From an uncultured Candidatus Melainabacteria bacterium (GTDB lineage Bacteria; Cyanobacteriota; Vampirovibrionia; Gastranaerophilales; Gastranaerophilaceae): DNA of 35,880 bases. Position 1 is the stretch's first letter. Every line of letters begins with the position of its first letter. Positions 26,779 through 34,381 of the stretch are shown here, one piece after another. Both the position numbers and the translations under genes were made by a program. The stretch covers positions 1 to 35,880 of the forward strand of contig CAKVLL010000019.1 in assembly GCA_934757255.1 (NCBI GenBank), written 5' to 3'. The notes beneath the pieces were generated by a model, which was not told the origin of the DNA, did not search any database, and saw nothing but the letters and a program-made list of their open reading frames with translations.

Positions 26779-27467
26779 TAATCTTCTCTTCCTCTACTTT
26801 TTAAATATCCACGTATCTGATTAAGAGAAAATTGAATAATTCTTGTAATTCTAGATGGTGAGAGCCCAACCATATTCGCAATATCTTTCGCTTGCATATT
26901 TCTATAAAATCGATATTCAACAACTGTGCGCTCTTTTTGAGGTAATTTTGCAATGGCTTGTTTAATAAGTTTGCTCATTTCAACAATTTCAGCTTGTTCA
27001 TCTGGCATTGCAGAAGGATCTTTTATAAAATCAAATGGAGAAGCATTGTCTGTGGCTGCAGCGGCTAGACCATCTATCGACAAAATCGTTTCATAAACGG
27101 CTTCTCTAACTTTTGTTGGGGATATGCTAAATCCCATATCATCAGAACCGTCTTCGTTTTCAGTAACTGCATTTGAAACATAATTTTCAGAATCAACATC
27201 CTCTTTTGTATGTTTCATTGTATACCATTTATATCTGTGGCGAAGTTCATTTCTAATCGCCCACTTAACAGCAGTACCAATATAAGCTTCATTATAATGG
27301 GATAATTGTTCTTCTGTTTTACCTTTAATTAAAGTTTGTATAGCAATTATACCTATACTAACCAATTCTTCATACTCAATCATATGGTTAGGTATACGTC
27401 TATGCTCTACTCTCGCTATTTTTTGTACAATACCAATGTACTGTTTAATTAAAGTTTTATTATCCAT
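26775..27467 (-). CDS. Alternative sigma-70 factor, FliA/WhiG-like
   Basis: A 230-residue sigma factor. Region 2 includes IEYEELVSIGIIAIQTLI (about 30-47) and AYIGTAVKWAIRNELRHRYK (-10 recognition). A region-3-like stretch, PTKVREAVYETILSID, and a linker with FDFIKDPSAMPDEQAE follow. Region 4 is LPQKERTVVEYRFYRNMQAKD, ending in the helix-turn-helix ANMVGLSPSRITRIIQ. The linker resembles FliA/SigD, where a SLLDLLADP-like block precedes region 4. With flhB, a fliO-like gene and a consensus sigma-28 promoter in this window, it is the best local candidate for the motility sigma factor, but the 16072 gene is an alternative. No FlgM gene is seen. Confidence 0.85.
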   Translation of the reverse strand: MDNKTLIKQYIGIVQKIARVEHRRIPNHMIEYEELVSIGIIAIQTLIKGKTEEQLSHYNEAYIGTAVKWAIRNELRHRYKWYTMKHTKEDVDSENYVSNAVTENEDGSDDMGFSISPTKVREAVYETILSIDGLAAAATDNASPFDFIKDPSAMPDEQAEIVEMSKLIKQAIAKLPQKERTVVEYRFYRNMQAKDIANMVGLSPSRITRIIQFSLNQIRGYLKSRGREDY

Positions 27468-27494
27468 CTTCTCTTATTAAACTAACCTAAAACT

Positions 27495-27523
27495 ATCATA
27501 CTTGAATTTTGATATTTTTTCAA
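27495..27523 (-). promoter_or_regulatory. Promoter of the FliA-like sigma gene
   Basis: On the minus strand TTGAAA (27523-27518), a 17-base spacer and TATGAT (27500-27495). The ATG at 27467 is 27 bases beyond the -10. The leader has only a weak AGAGAAG before the ATG. This gives the sigma gene its own promoter in the 66-base gap after the TPR gene. Confidence 0.6.
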
Positions 27524-27533
27524 GATGTAAATA

Positions 27534-28700
27534 TTAGTACCACCAATAGCCGCGTCTATAATATCTAGGGTAGCCGTAGTAATTGTATCTGTACATTCTG
27601 TTTTGTTCTTCTAAAAGTGCATTTTGGCGCATAAGTTGCTGAAGTTCTGCTTGGCGTTGTCGAATCTCAAGTTGTCTAGCATTTTCTTCGATTAACATTT
27701 TGTCTAATTTTTCTTGAGTTTCATTTATATCTTTAAAGCAAGCTACAAGGTCTAAAGCCTTATATCTTGAAATGCAATCGTTTGAACTTTCAAAAAACTC
27801 AGTTTGACGACGATTCCAATATGCAATATCATCTTTGAGCAAATTCCCAGATTTTTCTTTTATTTTAAACCAATCCGGCTTTTTACAGTAAGAAGTTATC
27901 TTTTTATAAGCATTATCAATCTTAGCTTGTTCTAGAGATGCAATAAGTTCATTCGTATTAGCAACCATTTGCGCTAAATTTTGAGAAATATAAATTTCTT
28001 TTGCTCTATAATAATTAATTAATTTTTCATCATTATTTGTTGTTACAGTTGCTATTCGAATATAATTTTGTGGATTGCCAACATCTAGTTTTACAAGATT
28101 TTTCGCAGCTCTGTACGCTTTTTGAGGATTTTTTGTTATATAGCCAATATTGTATAAAAGTTCTTGCGCTGAAAAATAAGCACCTGAATTTGGTTGTATT
28201 TTACAAGCAAAATTTTCTGCAGTTTTCATGTCTTGCATATAATAGTAATTCTGCGCAATTTGAAACATTGCCATTGAATTTGTATTAACATAAGGTACTA
28301 AATACTTGTTAGAATTTAGATAATCTCCGTTTTGAGAATATAAAACTCCTAACCGATAATCTTTTGCATATTTTGGAAATAAATTTTTTCTATCAATTTC
28401 CTCAAGTTTTTTAGCATAATCTAACGCACTTGAAAAATCTTTTTTATCTGTATAAAAGCTTATAAATCTTGCAACATTTGGAATAAAATCCGGCATAAGT
28501 TTTTCAGCTTTTGTATATTTTCCTTTATTTATATATTTTTCATTTTTAAGAATTGTTTTATATTCTTTTGTTTTTAATTCGCTTTGAGGAGAAAATTTAA
28601 CATCCAAATTGTCATAAAATTCATAGTATTCTTCAAAACTTGCGAAACAAGCTTGTAGTGAAATTAGTGCTATAACGAATAAAAGAAATATCTTTTTCAT
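27534..28700 (-). CDS. Exported TPR-like protein with aromatic C-terminal tail
   Basis: A 388-residue protein with a signal peptide (KKIFLLFVIALISLQACFAS; either Sec cleavage after CFA or a lipoprotein-like LQAC box). Helical TPR-like pairs at about 45-240 (YTKAEKLMPDFIPNVARF, FSSALDYAKKLEEID) follow. Then comes a Gln/Glu/Leu-rich coiled coil (about 320-365, RQRQAELQQLMRQN). The last 20 residues hold eight Tyr, two Trp and several Arg. The function is unknown; a periplasmic or surface-associated scaffold is plausible. It is the last gene of the kinase/Nudix/AroH/regulator run, 16 bases after the regulator, with a weak TAGGAA site. Confidence 0.8.
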   Translation of the reverse strand: MKKIFLLFVIALISLQACFASFEEYYEFYDNLDVKFSPQSELKTKEYKTILKNEKYINKGKYTKAEKLMPDFIPNVARFISFYTDKKDFSSALDYAKKLEEIDRKNLFPKYAKDYRLGVLYSQNGDYLNSNKYLVPYVNTNSMAMFQIAQNYYYMQDMKTAENFACKIQPNSGAYFSAQELLYNIGYITKNPQKAYRAAKNLVKLDVGNPQNYIRIATVTTNNDEKLINYYRAKEIYISQNLAQMVANTNELIASLEQAKIDNAYKKITSYCKKPDWFKIKEKSGNLLKDDIAYWNRRQTEFFESSNDCISRYKALDLVACFKDINETQEKLDKMLIEENARQLEIRQRQAELQQLMRQNALLEEQNRMYRYNYYGYPRYYRRGYWWY

Positions 28701-28716
28701 AATTTATAAATTCCTA

Positions 28717-29094
28717 TTACATTAAAATTTCTTTATAGGCAGAAATACATTTCAATGCGGTAGATTTTGGAATACAATTGACTTCCAGATTGTCAGCAAT
28801 ATTTCTGATATTATACGCTGCAGAAATCATCACGACAATCGTACTATTATAACGACTAAAGGTTTTTATTTGTTCAACAAGCCATTCTCCTGCATATTTT
28901 GGCGCATAACTTTCTTCCATTTGTAAATCTGTTAAAATTATATCGTAGGGTTTATTTTGTAACAAATAATCATAAGCTTGCGTTGCACTTTCCGCTGTAT
29001 CAATATTGATATCATGCCCAAAAAGTTCAAACATAACGTTTGCATTAAAATCTCGCCAACCTTTTACGTCATCTACTATTAATACGTTTTTCAT
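28717..29094 (-). CDS. Single-domain response regulator (receiver only)
   Basis: A 125-residue CheY-like receiver without output domain. Acidic pocket D8/D9 (LIVDD), phospho-acceptor D56 (IILTDLQME), switch residue S91 (VMISAAY) and K110 (CIPKS) are all present, so it should accept phosphate. It overlaps aroH by 4 bases and shares a transcript with the histidine kinase two genes upstream. With no DNA-binding part it must act by protein contact, for example as a phosphorelay intermediate or on motility. Confidence 0.93.
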   Translation of the reverse strand: MKNVLIVDDVKGWRDFNANVMFELFGHDINIDTAESATQAYDYLLQNKPYDIILTDLQMEESYAPKYAGEWLVEQIKTFSRYNSTIVVMISAAYNIRNIADNLEVNCIPKSTALKCISAYKEILM

Positions 29095-29441
29095 TTTCTT
29101 AAAACTTCCGCACCATCTAAATAAACAAATTCCGGAATAAATGAGTCACCACAATTCACAACTATTAAAACTCTCAAACATTTTTCCAAAGAATTTGGAA
29201 CATCAAGTTCATGAAAACACATCATCGGAATATCTTTCCACTTGAGGTTCACTCTTGCATACTTTGCCGGAAAATCCGCATTCAAATCGTCTGTAAGTGT
29301 GAAGATAACATGAGAAATCATATCTGTTTCAATTTTATTTTTACTCTGCATTTCTTTTAATAATCTAATTGTAGCTGCGCCAATTGCTTCTGAAGAGTTC
29401 TCTTCAACTGTGATTGCGCCTCTTATGCCTTTTGATATCAT
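29091..29441 (-). CDS. aroH: Chorismate mutase, AroH type
   Basis: A 116-residue trimeric enzyme converting chorismate to prephenate for Phe/Tyr synthesis. It follows the Bacillus subtilis AroH template almost residue for residue: R7 (IRGAITV), R63 (KYARVN), C75 and E78 (MCFHELDV), R90 (CLRVLI), and a Tyr at 107. The loop TLTDDLNADFPAKYA is diagnostic. It lies inside a signalling operon, 3 bases after the Nudix gene and overlapping the receiver gene by 4, which is an unusual setting for an aromatic biosynthesis gene. Confidence 0.95.
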   Translation of the reverse strand: MISKGIRGAITVEENSSEAIGAATIRLLKEMQSKNKIETDMISHVIFTLTDDLNADFPAKYARVNLKWKDIPMMCFHELDVPNSLEKCLRVLIVVNCGDSFIPEFVYLDGAEVLRK

Positions 29442-29444
29442 ATT

Positions 29445-29990
29445 TTATTTCTCCTCATTTAAATAAAACAAAGCCGCAAGAGTTGAAGCTGTTAGAGCAA
29501 TGCCATCTTCTTCTAACTCTCTTAGCCACTTATATACGTTATCTTTTTTTACTAAAATTCTATCAATAATTACTCCACCGTCACTTACAGGTTCTGAAAC
29601 AATTTTATATTTGTCAATATAAGCGATTGCTATTGTTATGGTTTCTGATACACACCCAGGAGAACTAGCAACTCTTCTTGATTTAATTTCTATTTTGCTA
29701 GCTTCAAGTCCTGCTTCTTCCAATAATTCTGCCTTTATCGCATCTTCAACCGTTTCACCAATTCTTTCATCACCGACTAATCCAGCCGGAAGAGCTATCG
29801 AATACTCTGCAATATCTTCCGCAACAAGAGGTGGACGTTGTTCTTTTAAAAACAAAATTTTTTCATTATTTATAATCGGTAAAATCACGACCACATCTTT
29901 CGCATTTGGTCTGTGCGCATAAACCCAATCTTTACCTGATTTAGAAGGGGTACTTTTAAGCTGTAAGAATTTTGTATCATAAAGAATCAT
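29445..29990 (-). CDS. Nudix hydrolase (ADP-ribose pyrophosphatase-like)
   Basis: A 181-residue Nudix pyrophosphohydrolase. The Nudix box spans GLVGDERIGETVEDAI then AELLEEAGLEAS, with the catalytic EExG core intact. EQRPP upstream and SSPGCVSETITIAIA downstream fit the ADP-ribose/nucleotide-sugar subgroup. I chose the ATG at 29990 since GGAG lies 7 bases before it. The frame is open to a GTG at 29996, but that is 1 base from the same site. It lies 2 bases after the kinase stop. Substrate is not proven. Confidence 0.9.
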   Translation of the reverse strand: MILYDTKFLQLKSTPSKSGKDWVYAHRPNAKDVVVILPIINNEKILFLKEQRPPLVAEDIAEYSIALPAGLVGDERIGETVEDAIKAELLEEAGLEASKIEIKSRRVASSPGCVSETITIAIAYIDKYKIVSEPVSDGGVIIDRILVKKDNVYKWLRELEEDGIALTASTLAALFYLNEEK

Positions 29991-29992
29991 AA

Positions 29993-31339
29993 TCACTCTC
30001 CGTAATGCAAGTTAGTATTAACGACAGCCGGTAATTTAATCATAAATTCTGTGTATTCGCCTTCTTCGCTTTCTACCGTTAATTCTCCACCATGAGATTT
30101 AACTATTTGCAAAGCTAGATATAAACCTAATCCAGTTCCGATTTTTCTAAATTTCTTAGCTGCCGAAAAATATTTATTAAAAATTTTATCAATATCTTCT
30201 TGTGAAATTCCTGCGCCAAAATCTTTAACTTTAATTACAATAAACTTTGGAACCTCGCCTATTGAAATATTTACAGGAGATGCTAATTCTCCATAAGAAA
30301 TCGCATTTTGTATCAAATTTTTTATTACACGTTTTAATTGCATTTTATCGGCAAAGACACAAATATCACGATTTGTTTCAAAATTAAGCGGATTATGTGT
30401 TTTATCTGCAATCGGACGCATTTCTTCTATAATTTCTTCTATAAAAGGTTTGAGTTTTATATTTTCTTTGTAAAGCCTTATTGAACCATCTCTAACTTTA
30501 TATGTTTCTAAAACTATTTGTACCAAATCCAAAAGTTCTTTATTGGAAGATTGCATATTTTTAAGTGCAACCTCTTGTTTATCAGATATTGGACCAAAGT
30601 TTTTATTTAAAAATAATTCAAGCATGTTAGTTTCTGCAATAATCGGAACTTTTAAATCATGTGTTAAAGTAGCAACAAAGTCTTCTTTAAGACTTTCCAA
30701 TTCTCTTTGATTTGTAACATTTTTTATTATTACGATAAATCTGCGTTTTTTATCCTCAAGCTTTAATTCCATACAACTTGCAACGAAATTAGATGCCATA
30801 TCGGTTTTAATAAAAACATCATCATCATTAAGTTTTTCAAGATTTTTATTTTTCGCAACTTGAATAAATTCTAATAAATCAACACCAAGTAAATCTTTAC
30901 CTGCAACATTAAACCATTCACTAATTTTAGCCGTTGCGCGCAAAATTTTATGTTCATCATCAATTACTACTAAACCGTCAGAAAGAGAATTGATAACGGC
31001 TTCCAAAAACTTATTTTGACGATGAAGCTCTGTTTGATATTCTGTAATCATTTTTTCTCTATCATAAAGAGTTTCAATCATCCTGTTTATACTGTCTGCT
31101 AATGGTTCTGTACTCGGAATTTCCATTTTTTCAACTTTTTTCGACAAATCACCATAACGAACAGAATTCACCGTTTTTGTAATTACACCTAAGTAATCAT
31201 TGATTCTTAACCATTTTTTACCAGCTCTACGCGCGAAAAAAAACAATGTTACCAACGTTACCAATACAAATATATTCAATACATGTATACAAAAAGCCCC
31301 TTTTTCCGCAAAAAAATAATTCAAAATTTCCATTAGCAT
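29993..31339 (-). CDS. Membrane sensor histidine kinase (HAMP-PAS-HisKA-HATPase)
   Basis: A 448-residue sensor kinase. One N-terminal membrane helix (about 17-36), a HAMP-like linker (about 40-95), a PAS domain (about 108-210, INSLSDGLVVIDDEHKILRA), then HisKA with the phospho-His H227 in THDLKVP. The ATPase lobe has an N box NLIQNAISYGE, G1 DFGAGIS, F box IFNKYFSA and G2 GTGLGLYLA. No sizeable periplasmic sensor is present, so signals are probably read inside the cell by PAS. It heads the operon. ATG codons at 31339 and 31333 are both possible starts. The likely partner is the receiver gene three places downstream. Confidence 0.94.
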   Translation of the reverse strand: MLMEILNYFFAEKGAFCIHVLNIFVLVTLVTLFFFARRAGKKWLRINDYLGVITKTVNSVRYGDLSKKVEKMEIPSTEPLADSINRMIETLYDREKMITEYQTELHRQNKFLEAVINSLSDGLVVIDDEHKILRATAKISEWFNVAGKDLLGVDLLEFIQVAKNKNLEKLNDDDVFIKTDMASNFVASCMELKLEDKKRRFIVIIKNVTNQRELESLKEDFVATLTHDLKVPIIAETNMLELFLNKNFGPISDKQEVALKNMQSSNKELLDLVQIVLETYKVRDGSIRLYKENIKLKPFIEEIIEEMRPIADKTHNPLNFETNRDICVFADKMQLKRVIKNLIQNAISYGELASPVNISIGEVPKFIVIKVKDFGAGISQEDIDKIFNKYFSAAKKFRKIGTGLGLYLALQIVKSHGGELTVESEEGEYTEFMIKLPAVVNTNLHYGE

Positions 31340-31346
31340 GCTAAAC

Positions 31347-31376
31347 TTGTCCTATTTTAAAATTTTATGATACAAT
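31347..31376 (+). promoter_or_regulatory. Promoter of the fliO-like gene
   Basis: TTGTCC (31347-31352), 18 bases, TACAAT (31371-31376) with a TG extension at 31368-31369. The start site near 31383 would leave a leader of about 88 bases. The -10 overlaps the opposite -10 of the kinase operon. Confidence 0.5.
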
Positions 31377-31383
31377 TATAACA
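31375..31383 (-). promoter_or_regulatory. Extended -10 of the histidine kinase operon
   Basis: On the minus strand TGT-TATAAT (31383-31375) is a consensus extended -10. It shares two bases with the plus-strand -10 of the fliO-like gene, so both promoters cannot be melted at once. The -35 is weak. Confidence 0.55.
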
Positions 31384-31412
31384 GAAAAGGAGTATAAGGG
31401 AGAAGAATCTTT

Positions 31413-31435
31413 TCAAATAGAACATTCCTATTTGA
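31413..31435 (+). promoter_or_regulatory. Hairpin in the fliO-like leader
   Basis: A perfect 8-bp stem, TCAAATAG with CTATTTGA, encloses a 7-base loop in the middle of the predicted long leader. Two purine-rich Shine-Dalgarno-like runs, AAAAGGAG and AAGGGAGAAG, lie upstream of it (31386-31405), far from the ATG at 31471. No known riboswitch is recognised. Confidence 0.4.
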
Positions 31436-31470
31436 TTGAAGCCTAAAACCTTAAAAAGTCGGATTTATTC

Positions 31471-32265
31471 ATGAATAAGATTTATAATATATTTTTGGGA
31501 GTATTTTGTTGGGCATGCGCCATATCGGCACAAGCTACAGATAAGTTTGATATTTTGCCTGATTTACCGGAGCCTTTAGCAAACGCGGCTCAAGCTTCCT
31601 CTGTTACAACTACTGATAATGCAATAACTACAACTCAATCAATTGGACAAGAGCCTAATTTAGTTTCAATTGTCTTTTCTTTGATTTTTGTCGTTTTATT
31701 AATTTATGCAACTGGTATAATTTATGCAAAACTTAATAAATTGGGTTTAAACACTCTAAAAAAACAAATGGGTGATGGTAATAATTCACATGTATCAGTT
31801 ATTTCAACTACACCATTAGGAAATAACAAATCCTTACATGTAGTTGAACTTGACGGTAAAAGAATGTTAATCGGCGCTTCAACAAATTCTATACACTTAA
31901 TAAAAGATTTAGGAACTTTCCCACCGGAAGAATTTGAAGAAGGCGAATACTCAAAAATTGAAATACCGAATATCAGAATCCCCAAAATAGAAATTCCCAA
32001 AATTGAATTTCCGGGTTTTACAAAAGTTGTAGCGAGAAAAACTGTTGAAGAAGAAACTCAACCACCGCAAGAGGAAACTAAAACAGAAGAAAACGATAAT
32101 TTTGAAATTTCTGATATTTATGTAGAGGAAGAAAATCCTGATGGAATTATTGATAAATTATTCCACACTGTAGCGGATGAAAACAATCAACCGCAAGACG
32201 AAAACGAAAACGAACATAAAGTTGACCCTGACGAGTTTGCACTTTATAAAAAATATTTGGGATAG
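31471..32265 (+). CDS. fliO: FliO-like flagellar export-gate assembly protein
   Basis: A 264-residue protein: a signal-like N-terminus (NIFLGVFCWACAISAQA), a Thr/Ser-rich stretch, one membrane helix (about 65-84, SIVFSLIFVVLLIYATGIIY), then the small FliO domain, VISTTPLGNNKSLHVVELDGK and MLIGASTNSIHLIKDLG (109-148). The domain fits FliO, which helps assemble the FliP export gate. The C-terminal 115 residues are unusual: four IxIP-type units at 163-182, then an acidic tail rich in E/D/N. There are no fliP/fliQ/fliR genes beside it. The ribosome binding site is weak and the leader is long. Confidence 0.8.
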   Translation: MNKIYNIFLGVFCWACAISAQATDKFDILPDLPEPLANAAQASSVTTTDNAITTTQSIGQEPNLVSIVFSLIFVVLLIYATGIIYAKLNKLGLNTLKKQMGDGNNSHVSVISTTPLGNNKSLHVVELDGKRMLIGASTNSIHLIKDLGTFPPEEFEEGEYSKIEIPNIRIPKIEIPKIEFPGFTKVVARKTVEEETQPPQEETKTEENDNFEISDIYVEEENPDGIIDKLFHTVADENNQPQDENENEHKVDPDEFALYKKYLG

Positions 32266-32294
32266 AATTTAAATCTACAAAAAAAGGAGAACTG

Positions 32295-33164
32295 ATGGCA
32301 AAGTGTGTGAAAATTGCAAATAAGATTATTGGTGACGGTTACCCTTGTTTTATAATTGCTGAAATAGGAATTAATCATAATGGTTCTGTTGCTTTAGCCA
32401 AAAAAATGATTGATATAGCTGTAACAACCGGTTGTGATGCTGTGAAGTTCCAAAAACGTACAGTTGATATTGTTTATACAAAAGAAGAACTTTCAAAAGA
32501 AAGAAAAAGCGTTTTTGGAAACACAAACGGAGATTTAAAGCGTGGCTTAGAATTTGGCGAAAAAGAGTATAAAGAAATTGATGAATATTGCAAGAAAAAA
32601 GGTATTTTATGGTTTGCATCATGTTGGGATGAAGCTTCTGTTGATTTTATGGAAAAATTTAATATTCCTTGTTATAAAATCGCGTCCGCTTCTTTAACCG
32701 ACGATAATCTGCTTAAATATACAAAATCAAAAGGAAAGCCAATATTGCTTTCTACCGGCATGAGCACAATGGAAGAAATTAAACATGCGGTTTCGATATT
32801 AGGTGAAGATAATTTGATAATATATCATTGTACTTCGACTTATCCAACTAACACTGAAGAAATGAATTTGCGTGTAATTGAAACTTTTAAGAAAGAGTTT
32901 TCATGTCCGATTGGGTATTCCGGACATGAGCGTGGTGTAACTCCATCAGTTATAGCAACTGTTTTAGGTGCAAACTCAGTAGAACGCCATATCACAGACG
33001 ATAGAACAAACTGGGGTTCTGACCAAGCCGCAAGTCTTGAAACCGCCGGACTTTACCATATGGTACGAGATATAAGACAGGTGCCAATACTCCTAGGCGA
33101 TGGCGTAAAAGTTGTCTACGATAGAGAACGCCCAATTATTGAAAAACTTAGAAGGGTAAAATAA
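32295..33164 (+). CDS. neuB: NeuB-family sialic-acid-type synthase lacking the SAF domain
   Basis: A 289-residue TIM-barrel enzyme that condenses phosphoenolpyruvate with a sugar to give a nonulosonic acid. NeuB landmarks: IIAEIGINHNGS (20-31), DAVKFQKR (47-54), KIASASLTD (about 128-136), LLSTGMSTMEEI, YHCTSTYPT and IGYSGHERG, with VERHITDDRTNWGSDQAAS near the end. Typical NeuB proteins have about 345 residues and end in a SAF (antifreeze-like) domain that closes the partner's active site; here the protein stops after the barrel. AAGGAG precedes the ATG. The next gene, a sugar-phosphate phosphatase 1 base on, suggests that the product is a 9-phosphate. Exact sugar unknown. Confidence 0.9.
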   Translation: MAKCVKIANKIIGDGYPCFIIAEIGINHNGSVALAKKMIDIAVTTGCDAVKFQKRTVDIVYTKEELSKERKSVFGNTNGDLKRGLEFGEKEYKEIDEYCKKKGILWFASCWDEASVDFMEKFNIPCYKIASASLTDDNLLKYTKSKGKPILLSTGMSTMEEIKHAVSILGEDNLIIYHCTSTYPTNTEEMNLRVIETFKKEFSCPIGYSGHERGVTPSVIATVLGANSVERHITDDRTNWGSDQAASLETAGLYHMVRDIRQVPILLGDGVKVVYDRERPIIEKLRRVK

Positions 33165-33165
33165 A

Positions 33166-33648
33166 ATGCCACTTACACTACCGAATAGTATAAAATTTGT
33201 AATAACTGATTTTGATGGAATTGTAACGGATAATTGTGTCTATATAGATTCTAAAGGTGAAATGACGCGAAAGCTTAATTTCAAAGATGTGATGGCGTTT
33301 TCTATATTAAGAAAAAATGGTTATCATATAGGAATTATATCCGGCGAAAAAAATTCTGCAATTGAGATTATTGCAAAAAAATTTAAAGTTGAAGAAGTTC
33401 ATCAAGATATAAGAATTAAGATTGATGTCATAAAATCAATCATTGAAAGATATAAATTAAAAGAAGATGAGTTTGTTTATATTGGTGATGATGTAAACGA
33501 CTTAGAATCGCTAAAATTTGCAAAATATGCAATTACAGTTCCAGACGCTGTTAAACAAGTTAAAAATATTGAAGGTATTCAGATTACAACTGCGCATGGT
33601 GGAAATGGCGCTTTTAGAGAAATTGTTGATACATTGGTAGAAGCTTAG
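33166..33648 (+). CDS. KdsC-type HAD phosphatase
   Basis: A 160-residue capless HAD phosphatase of the KdsC/YrbI group. The nucleophile loop is ITDFDGIVTDN, with D15 and D17. The Ser motif is IISGEKN, and the metal loop is YIGDDVNDLESL. The tail HGGNGAFREIVD is typical of KdsC, where it closes the active site of the neighbour subunit. KdsC acts on KDO-8-phosphate, and relatives act on KDN- or Neu5Ac-9-phosphate. It starts 1 base after the neuB-like gene, so a nonulosonate-9-phosphate substrate is more likely than KDO-8-phosphate. No kdsA or kdsB is near. Confidence 0.91.
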   Translation: MPLTLPNSIKFVITDFDGIVTDNCVYIDSKGEMTRKLNFKDVMAFSILRKNGYHIGIISGEKNSAIEIIAKKFKVEEVHQDIRIKIDVIKSIIERYKLKEDEFVYIGDDVNDLESLKFAKYAITVPDAVKQVKNIEGIQITTAHGGNGAFREIVDTLVEA

Positions 33649-33661
33649 GTGAGAAAAAGGT

Positions 33662-34381
33662 ATGCCACATTTTTTTGTAGAGTCAAAAAATAAAACTGAA
33701 GATAGAATTGTTATTACTGAAGTTGATAACTATAGGCATATTGCGCGCTCGCTAAGAGCAAGAGTCGGCGAAAAACTCCTATTGATTGACGAAAATCAAA
33801 TTCAGTATGAAACTGTAATTGCTGATATAAATTCTAAAGAAATAATTTGCAAAATCGAAAATTCATATTTATCAAAGCGCGATTTAGATTTTGATTTGTA
33901 TTTGGCACAATCACCACTTAGAAGCGATGCTCAACTTACTGTAATGGAAAAAGCTACTGAACTTGGAGTTCGTGCGGTTTATCCAGTGTTTACGGACAAT
34001 TGTGCACTAAAAGTCAATAAACAGGAAAAATGGCAAAAAGTAATGTATGAAGCATCTAAACAATGCGAAAGAGCAAAAATTCCTACTTGTTTTAAGCCAA
34101 TAAATTTTGATGAATTACTAAAAAAAGATTTTGAAAAAATTATTGTATTCGCAGAACGTTCAACTGAAAAAAGTTTAAAACAATATTTAACAGAAAACCC
34201 AATTAAAAAAAATGAAAAAATTCTTGTTATTATAGGTCCGGAAGGTGGCTTTTCACAAAAAGAATTTGAGTATTTCAAAAATCACAATTTGCCACTAATA
34301 AGTTTGGGTGATTTAATTTTAAAAGCTGAAACAGCTGTAATTGTTGCTCTTGGAGATATTATTTATGAATATCAAGGATGA
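33662..34381 (+). CDS. rsmE: 16S rRNA (uracil1498-N3)-methyltransferase RsmE
   Basis: A 239-residue SPOUT-class methyltransferase. The start MPHFFVES and HIARSLRARVGEKLLLID form the PUA-like N-domain. KATELGVRAVYPVFTDNC, EASKQCERAKIP and the trefoil-knot motifs IIGPEGGFSQKEFEYF and LGDLILKAETAVIVALGDI match RsmE. The usual LGxRILRxET reads LGDLILKAET, losing one Arg. It makes m3U1498 in 16S rRNA. Its end overlaps cca by 17 bases. Confidence 0.95.
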   Translation: MPHFFVESKNKTEDRIVITEVDNYRHIARSLRARVGEKLLLIDENQIQYETVIADINSKEIICKIENSYLSKRDLDFDLYLAQSPLRSDAQLTVMEKATELGVRAVYPVFTDNCALKVNKQEKWQKVMYEASKQCERAKIPTCFKPINFDELLKKDFEKIIVFAERSTEKSLKQYLTENPIKKNEKILVIIGPEGGFSQKEFEYFKNHNLPLISLGDLILKAETAVIVALGDIIYEYQG

